Assembly: GCA_015698045.1 (NCBI GenBank)
Contig: BLAL01000356.1
Span: 248,001 to 312,000 of the forward strand
Source of the DNA: Rhizophagus clarus
Lineage: Eukaryota; Glomeromycota; Glomeromycetes; Glomerales; Glomeraceae
DNA length: 64,000 nucleotides
Direction of reading: 5' to 3'
Each line of letters begins with the position of its first letter. Positions within the stretch are counted from its first letter, which is position 1. The notes beneath the pieces were generated by a model that searched no databases, was not told the DNA's origin, and saw only the letters and a list, made by a program, of their open reading frames with translations. This document shows positions 53,938-64,000 of the stretch, in pieces. Position numbers and translations under genes: made by a program.

Positions 53938-54085
53938 GTTAAAGTAAACGCATATTTAATTTATGTTGAATAGATATTAAAGTTAAAGTAAACAGATTTT
54001 AAACGTATATTTAATTTATATTGAATAGATATTAAAGTTAATGTAAACATATATTTAATTTACATTGAATAAATATTAAAAATAT
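53938..54085. repeat. Three-copy tandem repeat, about 55 bp
   Basis: The block GTATATTTAATTTATATTGA, ATAGATATTAAAGTTAA recurs three times. It lies in the 3' remnant of the broken gene. Confidence 0.7.
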
Positions 54086-54399
54086 AGTAAAGTTATAAAT
54101 AAATTTATTTTCAAAGTTGTAATCAAATCGTAAGATATCTTATATACTAAATCTAATTGTATGTAATTAATAAACATTAAATGGCCTTGAAAAAATATAA
54201 ATTTCGTATATACAAATCATTTCTAGCATCATGATCACCTCCAACACATTCTTTCTTACAGTTATAAATGAAATGTACAGCATTAATCACATTCATTAAA
54301 CTAATAGAAAAACTTTTTGCTGATTAGTAATATTTGTCATTTGTAACCTGTATACCAGACAACCCAGTTTATTTTGATTTAATTCTTCAAACCAATTGA

Positions 54400-54540
54400 T
54401 AACAAATAAAATTGGGGAATGTCATTCATTCTCTTTCCTTCTTTCTCATTCATTCTTTTCCTTTCTTCTTTGTTCACCCTTTTTATTCTTCTTTCTTCTC
54501 TTTGTCTTCTTTTCTCCTCGCTCTTTAAATAAATCAGATG
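54400..54540. repeat. CT-rich low-complexity block
   Basis: The sequence is dense in TTCTTTCTC / TTCTCTTTG. It mirrors the purine-rich block at 50.43-50.58 kb in hAT element 2, which suggests a related element here; ends were not identified. Confidence 0.5.
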
Positions 54541-54679
54541 AATCTTTATCATCTTCTCATTTGATTTCTTCTTCCATCTGATATGTAGTCAATATCACCC
54601 AATCTGGTACATCTTTCGGTAGTTTGAGTTATTATCTATCATATTTGTTAAACCTTTATAAAGGAAAATTAATTTAATG

Positions 54680-55700
54680 TTTCCTCCAAAAAAAATTAGC
54701 AAAGTTCGTAACTTGTTATTATTTCACTATCAAATCATCCTAAAACGCTTCTGAAACAAAATAAAAGAAAACATTAGTTAACATGTTTTTTTTTATAATT
54801 CTTTTAAAGAAAATACTAAATTTCGTAATGAAACTCATCAGCTCATTACCCAAATTATCCAGAAACACTTCTGAAACCTATAAAATAAAAGAAAATGTTA
54901 ATATAACTTTTTTTTCAAAAAAATTGAAGTTTATCACAAAACTTGCCATTTCATTATCCAGTCCGCTCTGAATTCTGCAAATAAAAGAAAATACTAATCA
55001 GTGTAAAAAAAGTAAAGTCTTGTAATAGAATAAAACATACAAAATTTACCATAGACTGGTTCCAAAGCCTATAAAGTAAAAGGGAACGTTAATAAAACTT
55101 TTCCTTCAAAAAAAATTAAGGTTTTGTAACATTAAGAAACTTACCATTTTACTATTAGATTGTTATAAATCTACAAAATAAAAGAAATGATAATATAACA
55201 TTTTCTTCAAAAAATTATAAAGAAATAAATTTTATTTTATCGCGAAATAAAATGAAACGAAAGTAATGAACCTTTGACATGATCTGAAATCTATAAAATA
55301 AAAGGGAATGTTAATGTAACAATTTTTTAAAGTTAATATAAAAAAAAAGTTATAAAAAAAAATAAAAGGTTTGTAACGAAATACAACATGATTAAACTCA
55401 TCTTTGACATGTCTTAAAACCTATAAAATAAAAGGAAGTATTAATTTAACATTTCCTTCAAAAAAAATTAAAGTTTCAACTTATCAATTTACTAATCAGA
55501 CTGTTCCACTTATAAAATAAAAGTAAATGTCAATAAAAAAATATAAAAAATTATAGGTTTCATCATGAAACCAAATAAAATGTGACAAATCACCTTTGAC
55601 AAGCCCTGAAATCTATAAAATCAAAGGAAATGTCAATTTAGCATTTTCTTTAAAAAAAAAAATTATAAAAGTTTCTTGATGTTATGAAAATTATCATTGA
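54680..55700 (-). repeat. Tandem array of splice-acceptor-like units
   Basis: About nine units of 90-125 bp contain CTATAAAATAAAAGGAAATG in the plus strand, which is TTTTATTTTATAG on the minus strand, an acceptor-like motif. Each is followed by blocks such as GTTTCAGAAGTGTTT or ATTTCAGATCATGTCAAAG. Some units end in GTAAGT (near 55.15 kb) or GCAAGT (near 54.94 kb). It may be a decayed minus-strand micro-exon gene like that in hAT element 2. A reading frame was not traceable. Confidence 0.5.
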
Positions 55701-55739
55701 GATAAATATAGAGAAAGCTATAAAAAAATAAAGAAGGTT

Positions 55740-56062
55740 ATTATATTTTTATTTTTTATTTTTATTGACAAGTTAACATAAAATACGAAAAGATTACATT
55801 AAATACTCCAAATGGAGTGAGTCAGTGGTAAAGTTTTTACTATGGAACTATAACCAACTACAGAACCGAATTAGCTAAACTATGATACCAGCGCTTGACG
55901 AATCAAGTAGACCCTGCTGGATTATTAATCCCAACTTTCTATTAAGGGAGAAAATTGTAACAACCTATCCCACAACCCCCCAAAAATATTAGAAATGTTT
56001 AACTAAATATCTAGTAAATAAACTAAAGTGTAATAAACGTTAGGGAAAAATAATACCAAGCA
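55740..56062 (-). other. 3' untranslated region and A-rich tail of the LINE
   Basis: On the minus strand it carries GCAGGGTCTACTTGATTCGT and TTACCACTGACTCACTCC, weakly similar to a tRNA-like box pair (GTGGTAAAG...GAATCAAG on the plus strand), but not a credible tRNA. It ends in AATAAA signals. A short inserted SINE cannot be excluded. Confidence 0.5.
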
Positions 56063-59000
56063 TTATGGAGTATCGAATGCAAATAGATCTATATATGCTA
56101 CGTTAAATCTAATCAATAAGTTTATATATTCTATGTATTCTATATTAAGAGAAGAAAAATCGAAAAAAGAATTAATATTATAATAAGAAGTAAAAGGTTC
56201 TTTATATTTCGTATTATATGAAATAGAACGTTTCATATATTGCGTAATACCACACATGTGTTCGATTGAAGCAACAGCTTCACATCGTGATTTCCAAAGT
56301 TCCATGGAATCTTCATATAATTTATCAAAAGCTTTGATTAAAATATCGCGACGTTGGGTAGCGGTAGTATACTTCTGCAGCCATTCTATTAAGGTTGTAG
56401 GGACAAAACCTTTAATAATATCGATAAAGGTGATACTGCTAGCGTGGAAATTTTTTGTATATAATAAGAGATCAAATTGATCACTTAATTGTTGAACAGA
56501 GACGTCAGTTGTTTGATTGAGAATCCCAAAAATTAACGTATTTTTGAAATTGTTATATAATTGTCTAAAGGCTTCTGTTTGGTACGGACATAACCAAATG
56601 TGAGTAAAGGTTTCTTTTTCTTCAGCACATAAAGGACAATCGGAATCTTGATATCTATCATAGTATTGTCGTTTAGTTTTCTCTAGAACAGCTAATTGTT
56701 CTGATAAAAGTTTATATTTAAAGATCATTTTACGGTGTTGTTCAAAATTAGTCTCTGCCTTGTCTCCATTGTTGCATAATATCCACAATGTGATATCCCA
56801 ATCGACAATGTCTTTGTATTTGTAATTCTGTGGTAGGTGTAAAAATGATAAATAGTTTTTAATATTAGAACTATCTGTAATAAATTTCCTTAACTTTCGT
56901 TCAATGGGTATAGAACCCCATTGTGGTATGAACTTAATGTTATCGAAATAATGTTGTTTAATAATGAGGGCGGGAGTTGAGTCGTAGTGTGCAGCTTTGC
57001 ATTCCTGATCAATCAACTCGTTAAAATAATTGTTGTTGTGTGCTTTAACTTTGTTAAATCGAAGTGTTAGATTTTTGGCTTTAATAATTGAGACAATATT
57101 GTTAATAACTATATTATTGTTAGGAAGACGAAAATAATCTCTAATTGAGAAGGTAGGGTTGTTATAGATGCGTTGGATAATGTTGATCGAATTTTGGCTG
57201 TCAGTATTGATGTCTACACGACATCCATGTGGTGATACGATAAGTGATAATAAGATGGCGAAAAGTTCAGCTCTAAGAGATGAAGGCCAATTTTCTATTG
57301 TAGTTGTAAACGAATGAGTGATGAGGTTTGTATCAGAGACGCGTATGAAACCAGCAGTCATTGAAGCAGCTTGTGTATTAGCATTAATCAATGAGCCATC
57401 GGTATAAAATGATAAAGTGTCTTCGTCCTTAAGATGTTGTTGAATAATGTGTAATGTTTCTAATTTAGAATTAGTTTCGAAGTGTTGGAGCAAATTTTTA
57501 TCTATCGTATGTAATTGATTATTACTACCGGGGCTAGTATTTCTGATTGTCGGTAGATTACTTATGGATGATGTTAAATTATTTACTTGGTGTAAGTGTG
57601 AGTTGAGATCAACCGGAATGAGGCGATGTTTGTCTCTTGTTGCAGTCGTGGACTGACCCGTATATAAAATAGATGTATTGGAAATATTACATTCAATATT
57701 GCAAAAGGATTCTTGTACTTGATTCCTTCTAGGGCGTAAAGGAGTATAAGTTGAAGTTGTATTATTGCATCCTTGGCAACGACTTATTTCTAATTTGTTA
57801 TTGTTGCTTATTGAGTTGATCTTATAATGTTCTAGCGTGAAGGAGTCTGTATCGAAATCTACATTCTTCTTCGGAGTGCCTATGTAATAGTTAGGATAAT
57901 TATCTGTGTTAAGTAGGATCGGTTTTGATGTGTAGTTTTTCCGTATTCTATCTGCCTCGGATTCTCTGGAGAATTGTTGAGTGGTGATCGGGCAATTGGA
58001 GTAATTAGTATTATAAATTCGATTAATGGATGATAATATTTCGTTATTTGTATTCAACGCTGTAATGACTTTACGATACCATTTGAGCGCTAAAATGGTT
58101 GGTATATTAAATTTGTCTCTAATCTCGTTAGTACTTAATAGGAGACCGTCATCGGAAAGGATTTGTTCTAAAAATAAGATTCTATATTTCTTAAAAAAAA
58201 ATAGATGGTGGAAATATGCATCTTCTAATACTTGAAGTAACGATATTTGTCCTCCAGGGATCAACCAATCATATAACGAATTATTAATCAATGAGATGTT
58301 GTGATTTTTCAATAGATTGAGCGAAGCGATCAAGAAGTTGTTCCTGTACTTTTTGACAATCTTTTCTGGGAGTATAGCTAACAAAGATGAGGGGAGCCAT
58401 TCTTTGTGTTGAATGTTCTTAAGCCTTAAATGTGTAATTTTACCTAAAACTGAAGCGTCGTTGATCTGAATCAAGATATTAGTAATTTTGGCTTGGTCTT
58501 GATTGTCACCAATGTTTTTAACGTTGTAAATCTTGTTAAAAAAGATTTCATTAGGTGTAGTAATCGAGAGTCGTAATTTTTTCTTGAATGTTGACAGGAA
58601 CCATTCATAATCTTATCCATGAATTTATTGGTAAGTACTTTAACTTGCGACCAATATTCAATTCTAGGGATAATAACACTATTGAAAATATAGATCATAT
58701 GTTTATCTGTGATCCTTTTCCTAGCATATTTATATCGTAATTCATTGATTTCATCATTAATTCGTTTGATTGTTGATTGAAAAGTATTTCTTTCATCAAA
58801 ATAAACGCCTAATATGCGGATAGAGCTTCGAGGTGAAACAGGGATTATAAATATCGAATCAGAACCAAACCTTAAAGTGACCGGTTCATGAGGTTTTAGT
58901 TTTGGTCTGTATCTTCCTTGTTTATATCTAACTAGTAGTTCAGACTTCTCTTTATTAACTTGAATATCGTTAAGTTTGTAGAAGGAGTCTGCTATCTCGA

Positions 59001-61614
59001 GTATTTTTTCTAAGTTATTTTGGCTAGGAGCTAGCCACTGAGTATCGTCCATGTACGCGCTGGAAGATATCGTAAGTTTTTCTGTTTCCTCGGATGTATC
59101 TTCACCGTAAAATTTGTTTAAGGCTATCTTTGGTGCTTCTAAAGTATAGCCAAGTTTTCTTTGTTCTATCTCGCATAGTAAGGGATCATAGTATATACAC
59201 CATAATAACGGTGATATGACTTCCCCTTGATCAATTCCAATTAACACGTTATATGGATCGGTCAATCCATAAGCAGTAATTACCTGATTTTGTCGATTTT
59301 TGAAGAGGCTGGATATAATTTGTATAAAATTGGGCGGTATTTTAATACGTTCCATCGCCTTTTCTAGCATGAAGATGTTAACACGGTCATAGGCTTTTCC
59401 TAAATCCTGGGAAAGAAGCCAAAGTTCTTTATTATTTTCTTTCGCGTCTTGTATTATTTCATTAATCATGCGGATTGGCTCGAAGGTGGAGTTGCCTGGT
59501 AAAGCAGCAAACTGGTTTCCTTTGAGCACGTTATTGTTCTTCAATATTCGACTAAGGCGTCTATTTAGTAAACTGATGAAAGCTTTTCGAGGAGTTTCGA
59601 GAAGCGTAATCGGTCTAGTGTTTGTTAAATTAGCGAAGAAGGGTTTCAGCTTAGGGATCGGAAATATTGTAGCTTTTTTCCATTCGTCAGGTATATCATT
59701 TAAATCCATACATACACATATAAACGCGTGTAAAAAGGATTGATTATCTTCATTCAGATTTTTTAGCATTTCGTAAGATATACCAGAAGGACCAGAGGCT
59801 TTATTATTAGGGAGGGATTTAACATTATCTATCCATTCGTCTAGCGTTGGATATTTCATTAAATCACTATATATGGTGTATTGAACGTCATGTTTAGGTT
59901 GATATTGATCTTGCCATTCGGGATGTTGGGATAAATCTTTCTCGCAATTGATAGCGCCAGCTATCGTTTGGAAATGAAGGTTGGTTTGTTCTTTAACTTC
60001 AGATTCTTCAGTATAAAGAATATCTTCATTGTTATCATTTTTATACACTTTGTTAATAGATAATGAAGTATGGGGACGTTCCAAAACAGATTTGATCATT
60101 TTCTTTTTATCTGTTTTGTAATTTTGATTCCTTTCTTGTATGAACGTGTCCATCATGTTCTTCTTGTATTCATATGTTGCATTGATGTATTTAGATTCTA
60201 ATACAATGATAGTGTTTTGTAGAATATCTTTATACTGAAAAGTTTTATCACGTAAGAAGTGATTAGAGATTGTAATGTTGTGTCTTTTCGTAATTGAGAT
60301 AAAGTCTGACAAGGTACTTGATCTAATACCATTACTTCTTCTATGCAGGGTTGTAATGTGAGTTATTATTTTTTGCCTATTTTCTATTGACCTATCGTTA
60401 AAGTCTAGTTTTGCTCTACGGATCGTGTTGAGCATTCCTTTCAACATGTTCAGATCTCTTTTTAAGTCAGAATCGTATAGTGGATGATGATTCCGTTTAA
60501 GTTTTTTCTTTTTTTGTTTGATGTTGCGTTTGGCGCTATGCATTATGGCTTTTCTAAATAAATTCCATAATTGACTTAACTGTTTTTGTGAGTTAATACC
60601 TCTTATCTTGTTGGTTGTTAGTTTAATATTTGGATCATCTAAATACTCACTTATGTCTTTATTGAATTTATCCCAATTCCATTCTCCATCTGTTCTTTGC
60701 ATTTCGTCATAACAATAAATTGTCTTTGAAGGAGTTTGGCGTTTCTGTGTATTATTTTTATTAATAATAATATCATCTATGAAAAGATCCAGGGTGATCA
60801 TTCGGTGGTCTGTTTTAATGACCGGTTGAACGTCTTGTGGTTTACTATCCATAGTTGATAACATGAGGTCTATATTACACCATATATAATCTATTTTATT
60901 GTGCGCGTGATTTGGGTTGTTTGGAATGTGTGTGTACATATCTGAGATATCATCGCAGAAAACCGAGGTTGATTCTTTGATGAAGTGTTTTTTGAAATAA
61001 TTGAATATGTCATGCCGCCAATGTGGTGCATCGAGGAGTTCATATTCATTCCATTTGGTGTTAAAATCTCCTATTATAATAATGTCTTTAACAAAAGAGT
61101 CCAGACATTGGTTTGTCCAATGTTCAATTTGTTTGTATAGCCTTTTAACTTGCGGCTTTTCTTTATCTTGTACATTAATATATACTTGGACAATACGGAT
61201 TTTCTTCTTTTTAGTATAGAAGTCAATAAAACCTATACGTCCTTCGAAGTGCTGGAATTGTTGTACATAAATGGCGAATTCTTTTTTAACTAAGAATCTG
61301 ATGCCTGTCCCCTTCTTCTCTTCTGTCGTAAAGTATAATTTAAATTTATCTTGAACTGTATGTTCTAGAATTCTTAATGTGCTTTTATTAACGTTAGTTT
61401 CAGCTAGACCGAGGATGTCGATATTATTGGTTGTCATATATTCCATTACATCTACAATTTTTTCTTGATTAATTGTTTGAATATTGAGAGTTGCAATTCT
61501 AAAATTAATTTTTTGTGTTTGAGGAACATGTTTTAGTGAATTTTTTTGTTTCTGTTTTGAGGAGAGGGGTTTGATTGAATTTGAATTTTTGTTTTTTGAT
61601 TGAGTGTCCATCAT
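56063..61614 (-). pseudogene. LINE ORF2: endonuclease, RT, RNase H, one frameshift
   Basis: The start is the ATG at 61614. The EEP endonuclease (LNIQTIN, LAETNVN, IIIGDFNTKW, KTDHRMI) nicks target DNA. The reverse transcriptase (DLGKAYDRV motif A, GIDQGEVISPLLW motif B, YMDDTQWLA motif C near 59.05 kb) copies RNA by target priming. After a single-base shift near 58.61 kb (between DKIM and WFLSTFKKK) the second frame carries RNase H (FYTDGSLIN, SSLRAELFA, INTDSQNS near 57.2-57.4 kb) and a CCHC-like Cys-x2-Cys-x8-His-x4-Cys finger (CPLCAEEKETFTHIWLC, near 56.63 kb). It is about 1850 codons in all. Both halves are otherwise free of stops. The two frames overlap at ATGA (58471-58474), so reinitiation is a weaker alternative to a plain frameshift. 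Confidence 0.9.
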
Positions 61615-61652
61615 AATTACACACTGATAGTTGATGATAGAGTGAAGAAGAT

Positions 61653-64000
61653 TTACGCGTCGATGTTACTTTCGACATCAGCTTCTTCTTCTTCATTGTC
61701 CGTTGGAAGATACTCCTCATCATCTTCTAACGGGGTAAATTGTTGTTCTGTTGTGGATGAAGTAGCAAAACCTAAAAAGTTTTGTAAGGCACCTTCGATC
61801 ATTCCTTGAAGTCCGCTAGTAGCTTGATCTACTTTTTGTACTAGCGTACGTTGGGTATGTAGCATATTTTCAATTTGTTCCTCTTCTGAGGAAAATGAGT
61901 CATCATAGGCTGGATCTTTTCTGACTCTTTTGTTTTGTTCATTTTTATCATTTTTTGGAGACGAAGTTGAGGGGGTTGGAGATCTGGCTACAGGTGAGTG
62001 TAAGATACCAGATGCAGTAATATTTTTAAGGCGTTCGTCTCGTTCTTTCCTGAATTGATTAATCGTTGAGCCAAATTGGTCAATGTGAGTTCTGAGTTCA
62101 GAGAACTGCTGGGTGATTTGAACCTCTAATGTTTTCACAAGATTGTCTACGAGTGAATGTAAGTATTGTTGTTGTTTGTCAGAGAGATTCTTGTTTTTAT
62201 TATCTGGTCCCACTTGCTTGGTGCCTCGATGTTGAGACGTATTATTATTTGGGGAGTGGGTTGTAGTATTTTTGTTGTTATGTGCAGGATTTTTTCCTCT
62301 GAGGTTGTTCTTGTTCTGATTTTGAGCGTTGTTTCTGTTAGTAGGGTTGGTTGGGGCTGCATTGGATTTAACTACTTGAGCATATGATCTATTTTTGTTT
62401 TGCGCAGTTAATTTAGTCCTTTCTTTCCATGCAGCCTTGACCGTATTGTTGCGTCTGTTTGTACGTTTTTTGATGTTACATCCAGCGTATAAATGGTCTG
62501 GATTGCCACAATTGTTGCAAATATTACGTTTGATATTGGGGTCTGATATGAACAAGGGTTTGTCTATTTTGCCCTGTTTGATACTGAATTTTTTCTTTTT
62601 CGCAATTTCTTTATCTTCTTCATTCTTGAAGTTGACATAAGCGTAGGTGAAAGGTTTGTAATGGAACGGGTTTCTTGGGATGAAGCAAGTCATTGCATTC
62701 ATCTCATCTAAGATTGGGCGTAAATTAATAGCTGTAGTACCTATGGGTAAGCCGGATAAGCGGAGACTATGTTGTTTTCGTTGGTCTCTTTGTTCTTCTG
62801 ATAAAAGGATGGGCGTCACTCTGACATATTCTTTGCCGATGAAGTGCGACCATTTGTGGTAGAATCGTTGAACTGAGTTTGCATCTTTATAAGTGATGTA
62901 AGCTTGTTGATATTGCCCTTAAGCTTTGGTATTGATTTTTTCAATCTCTCCAAGGAGACTGAATGAGTTTTGAATTGTTTTTTTTTCAGTATACAACGGG
63001 ATGTCAAACACTTGGATTGTGCGTTCTTTCTCATTGTCGATTTCTTCCTGATTCTTCTGCGGTTTCTCTTTCATCGCGGATTTAAATTGGAAGGTAGTAT
63101 TCTGTTCTATAATATTACCATCTTTGTCTTCTTCATTGATTTTAACATGGAATTTTCCTTGCAGAACTTTATTATAGCTATCTTCGTTACTAAAAATAGC
63201 TTTAACGATGTTAATAAGTTTGTTTTTACCATTTTCTTGGCGTATGGGTTGGTGTGCAGGTTTAGCGTATTCGAAACCTGGGTAGTGTTGTAATAATTTC
63301 AGCACTTCATGTGCTTTATCGGTCTTCCTTACATGTGGGAGGTTGTTGCTTTCAGTATAGACAGTAAACAACTTGGGGATGAGAACAAAACTGTCTTCAT
63401 CATCAGATATGGTAATGATTTCAGGTTGATCAACCGGTTGTTCGTTAACCTGTTGGGAGGCTGATTTTTGATCTACATCCATTTTTAGATCAGATGGTGG
63501 TTGATCGATGATCTGGATTTGTCTTTTATTTTTAAATAACCCGTTAGAATGAGTTTGTTGATCCTCCTGATTTGGGGGATCGGTCACCATGGTATCCTCA
63601 TTTGAATCGGAGGCGTAGCAGGTGAACGTGGTTTGTTTCTTAACAGAATTATCGACATTTTTTGAAGTAATACGATCTAGGCGCAGTTTGAAAACTGGAT
63701 GATCTGCGCTATCCTCGAGTGGACCGTCCTTTTTTTCAGCAAAGAGGTCGCTAGCGAGAGAACGTTCAGTTTCTAAGTTGGAAGTAAGAGCTTTTTCCTT
63801 AGCAGTAGCTTGCTCTTCTGCCAGAGTAGACTTAGCTTTCGAGGCCATGATTTCTTTCTTAACAGTTATAGAGGGACCTTTGGCTGAGGCGCCTTGGTTA
63901 GTTTGCTGAGAAGTATTGGAAACAATACTTGGAGCTGGAATAACAATAATGGGTTTCTCGACGGGGACAACCACCTTGGGTTGGGTTGTAGCAGACTTAT
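61653..64000 (-). pseudogene. LINE ORF1: two RRM-like domains and CCHC knuckle, partial
   Basis: One frame runs from the right edge to the stop at 61653, with a single TAA at 62919-62921 (after INTKA). The N-terminal region is Ser/Lys/Glu-rich and disordered, with an acidic ISDDEDSF stretch. The first RRM-like part (RTIQVFDIPLYTEKK; QQAYITYKDA) spans the TAA. The second follows (HSLRLSGLPIGT; PFTYAYVNFKNEE). Next is the CCHC knuckle CNNCGNPDHLYAGC (near 62.5 kb), then a Asn/Gln-rich segment and an acidic tail. ORF1 coats the RNA and aids priming. The start lies beyond 64000, so the length is unknown. RRM plus knuckle is a known ORF1 pattern. Confidence 0.85.

Larger units (their letters stand above)
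55740..64000 (-). mobile_element. LINE (non-LTR retrotransposon), 5' end off window
   Basis: The minus-strand order is ORF1 (61653 to beyond 64000), ORF2 (56063-61614), then about 320 bp of 3' untranslated sequence ending in an A-rich tail (AATAAAAATAAAAAATAAAA on the minus strand near 55.76 kb). ORF2 has EEP endonuclease, reverse transcriptase and RNase H, the I/Tad-like combination. The two ORFs are separated by 38 bp. It has one TAA in ORF1 and one single-base shift in ORF2, so it is young and nearly intact. No target-site duplication could be judged because the 5' end is outside. Confidence 0.9.

Noticed and set aside
55800..55950. tRNA or tRNA-derived SINE in the LINE 3' region
   Set aside because: Box A and box B resemblances are weak, no cloverleaf could be built by eye, and the region fits the LINE 3' end. 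I kept it only as a remark.

Overview
The window looks like a chromosome segment of an arbuscular mycorrhizal fungus of the Rhizophagus irregularis type. This is inference; no database search was possible. The signs are a very AT-rich sequence, short introns with GTAAGT donors and TAG or CAG acceptors, a Crinkler (CRN) protein with a nuclease plus kinase tail, F-box/LRR and coiled-coil genes of the kind abundant in that genus, and a very heavy load of Polinton, CACTA, hAT, Tc1/mariner and LINE elements. Many broken reading frames carry TGA where the context suggests an ancestral CGA, a methylation-decay pattern.

Region 1 (1-10.9 kb) is the only gene-like part. It holds palindromic and tandem repeats, a small zinc-finger-like ORF, a full-length dead Tc1/mariner element (1438-2714), a spliced 72-residue CXXCXGXG zinc protein, a coiled-coil protein with an N-terminal hydrophobic segment, a free coiled-coil protein, a spliced secreted Cys-rich protein, a complete two-exon Crinkler (header, PD-(D/E)xK nuclease, kinase), a hAT-type MITE with 8-bp duplication, and a dead Crinkler header.

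Region 2 (about 10.9-24.8 kb) is an old decayed Polinton/Maverick. Its protein-primed DNA polymerase gene is split by a complete CACTA/Plavaka-type transposon (14725-21612, TAA duplication) that carries a broken Tnp2-type transposase and a second, coiled-coil gene on the other strand.

Region 3 (about 24.85-53.8 kb) is one ancient, heavily mutated multi-exon gene, probably itself a transposase-like repeat-family gene. Successive insertions cut it: a 14.2-kb Polinton (26457-40665, 951-bp terminal inverted repeats), a 587-bp hAT MITE, a 5.2-kb hAT-type element and a 6.1-kb hAT-type element. The last contains a further MITE. Each joint can be placed by target-site duplication, and the host reading frame resumes across the Polinton and the second large hAT joint.

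The 14.2-kb Polinton is the most unusual object. It has a Polinton integrase and a nearly intact protein-primed PolB. Where capsid, ATPase and cysteine protease genes would be expected it has a retrovirus-like Gag (coiled coil, CCHC knuckle) and a retropepsin-like protease in the -1 frame. The canonical slippery heptamer T TTA AAA lies in their overlap, and a second one (A AAA AAC) lies just before the protease stop and leads into a zinc finger resembling the one at the PolB N terminus. It also carries an intact F-box/LRR gene, apparently host-derived cargo.

The two large hAT-type elements have 8-bp duplications and long modular subterminal repeats but no recognisable transposase. They carry micro-exon genes. 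The first has a Myb/SANT-like gene and a tandem array of 24-37-nt micro-exons that stay open in one spliced frame.

Region 4 (about 53.8-64 kb) holds the 3' remnant of the broken gene, another degenerate tandem array with splice-acceptor-like sites, and a long LINE on the minus strand (ORF1 with RRMs and a CCHC knuckle; ORF2 with endonuclease, reverse transcriptase and RNase H) that runs off the right edge.
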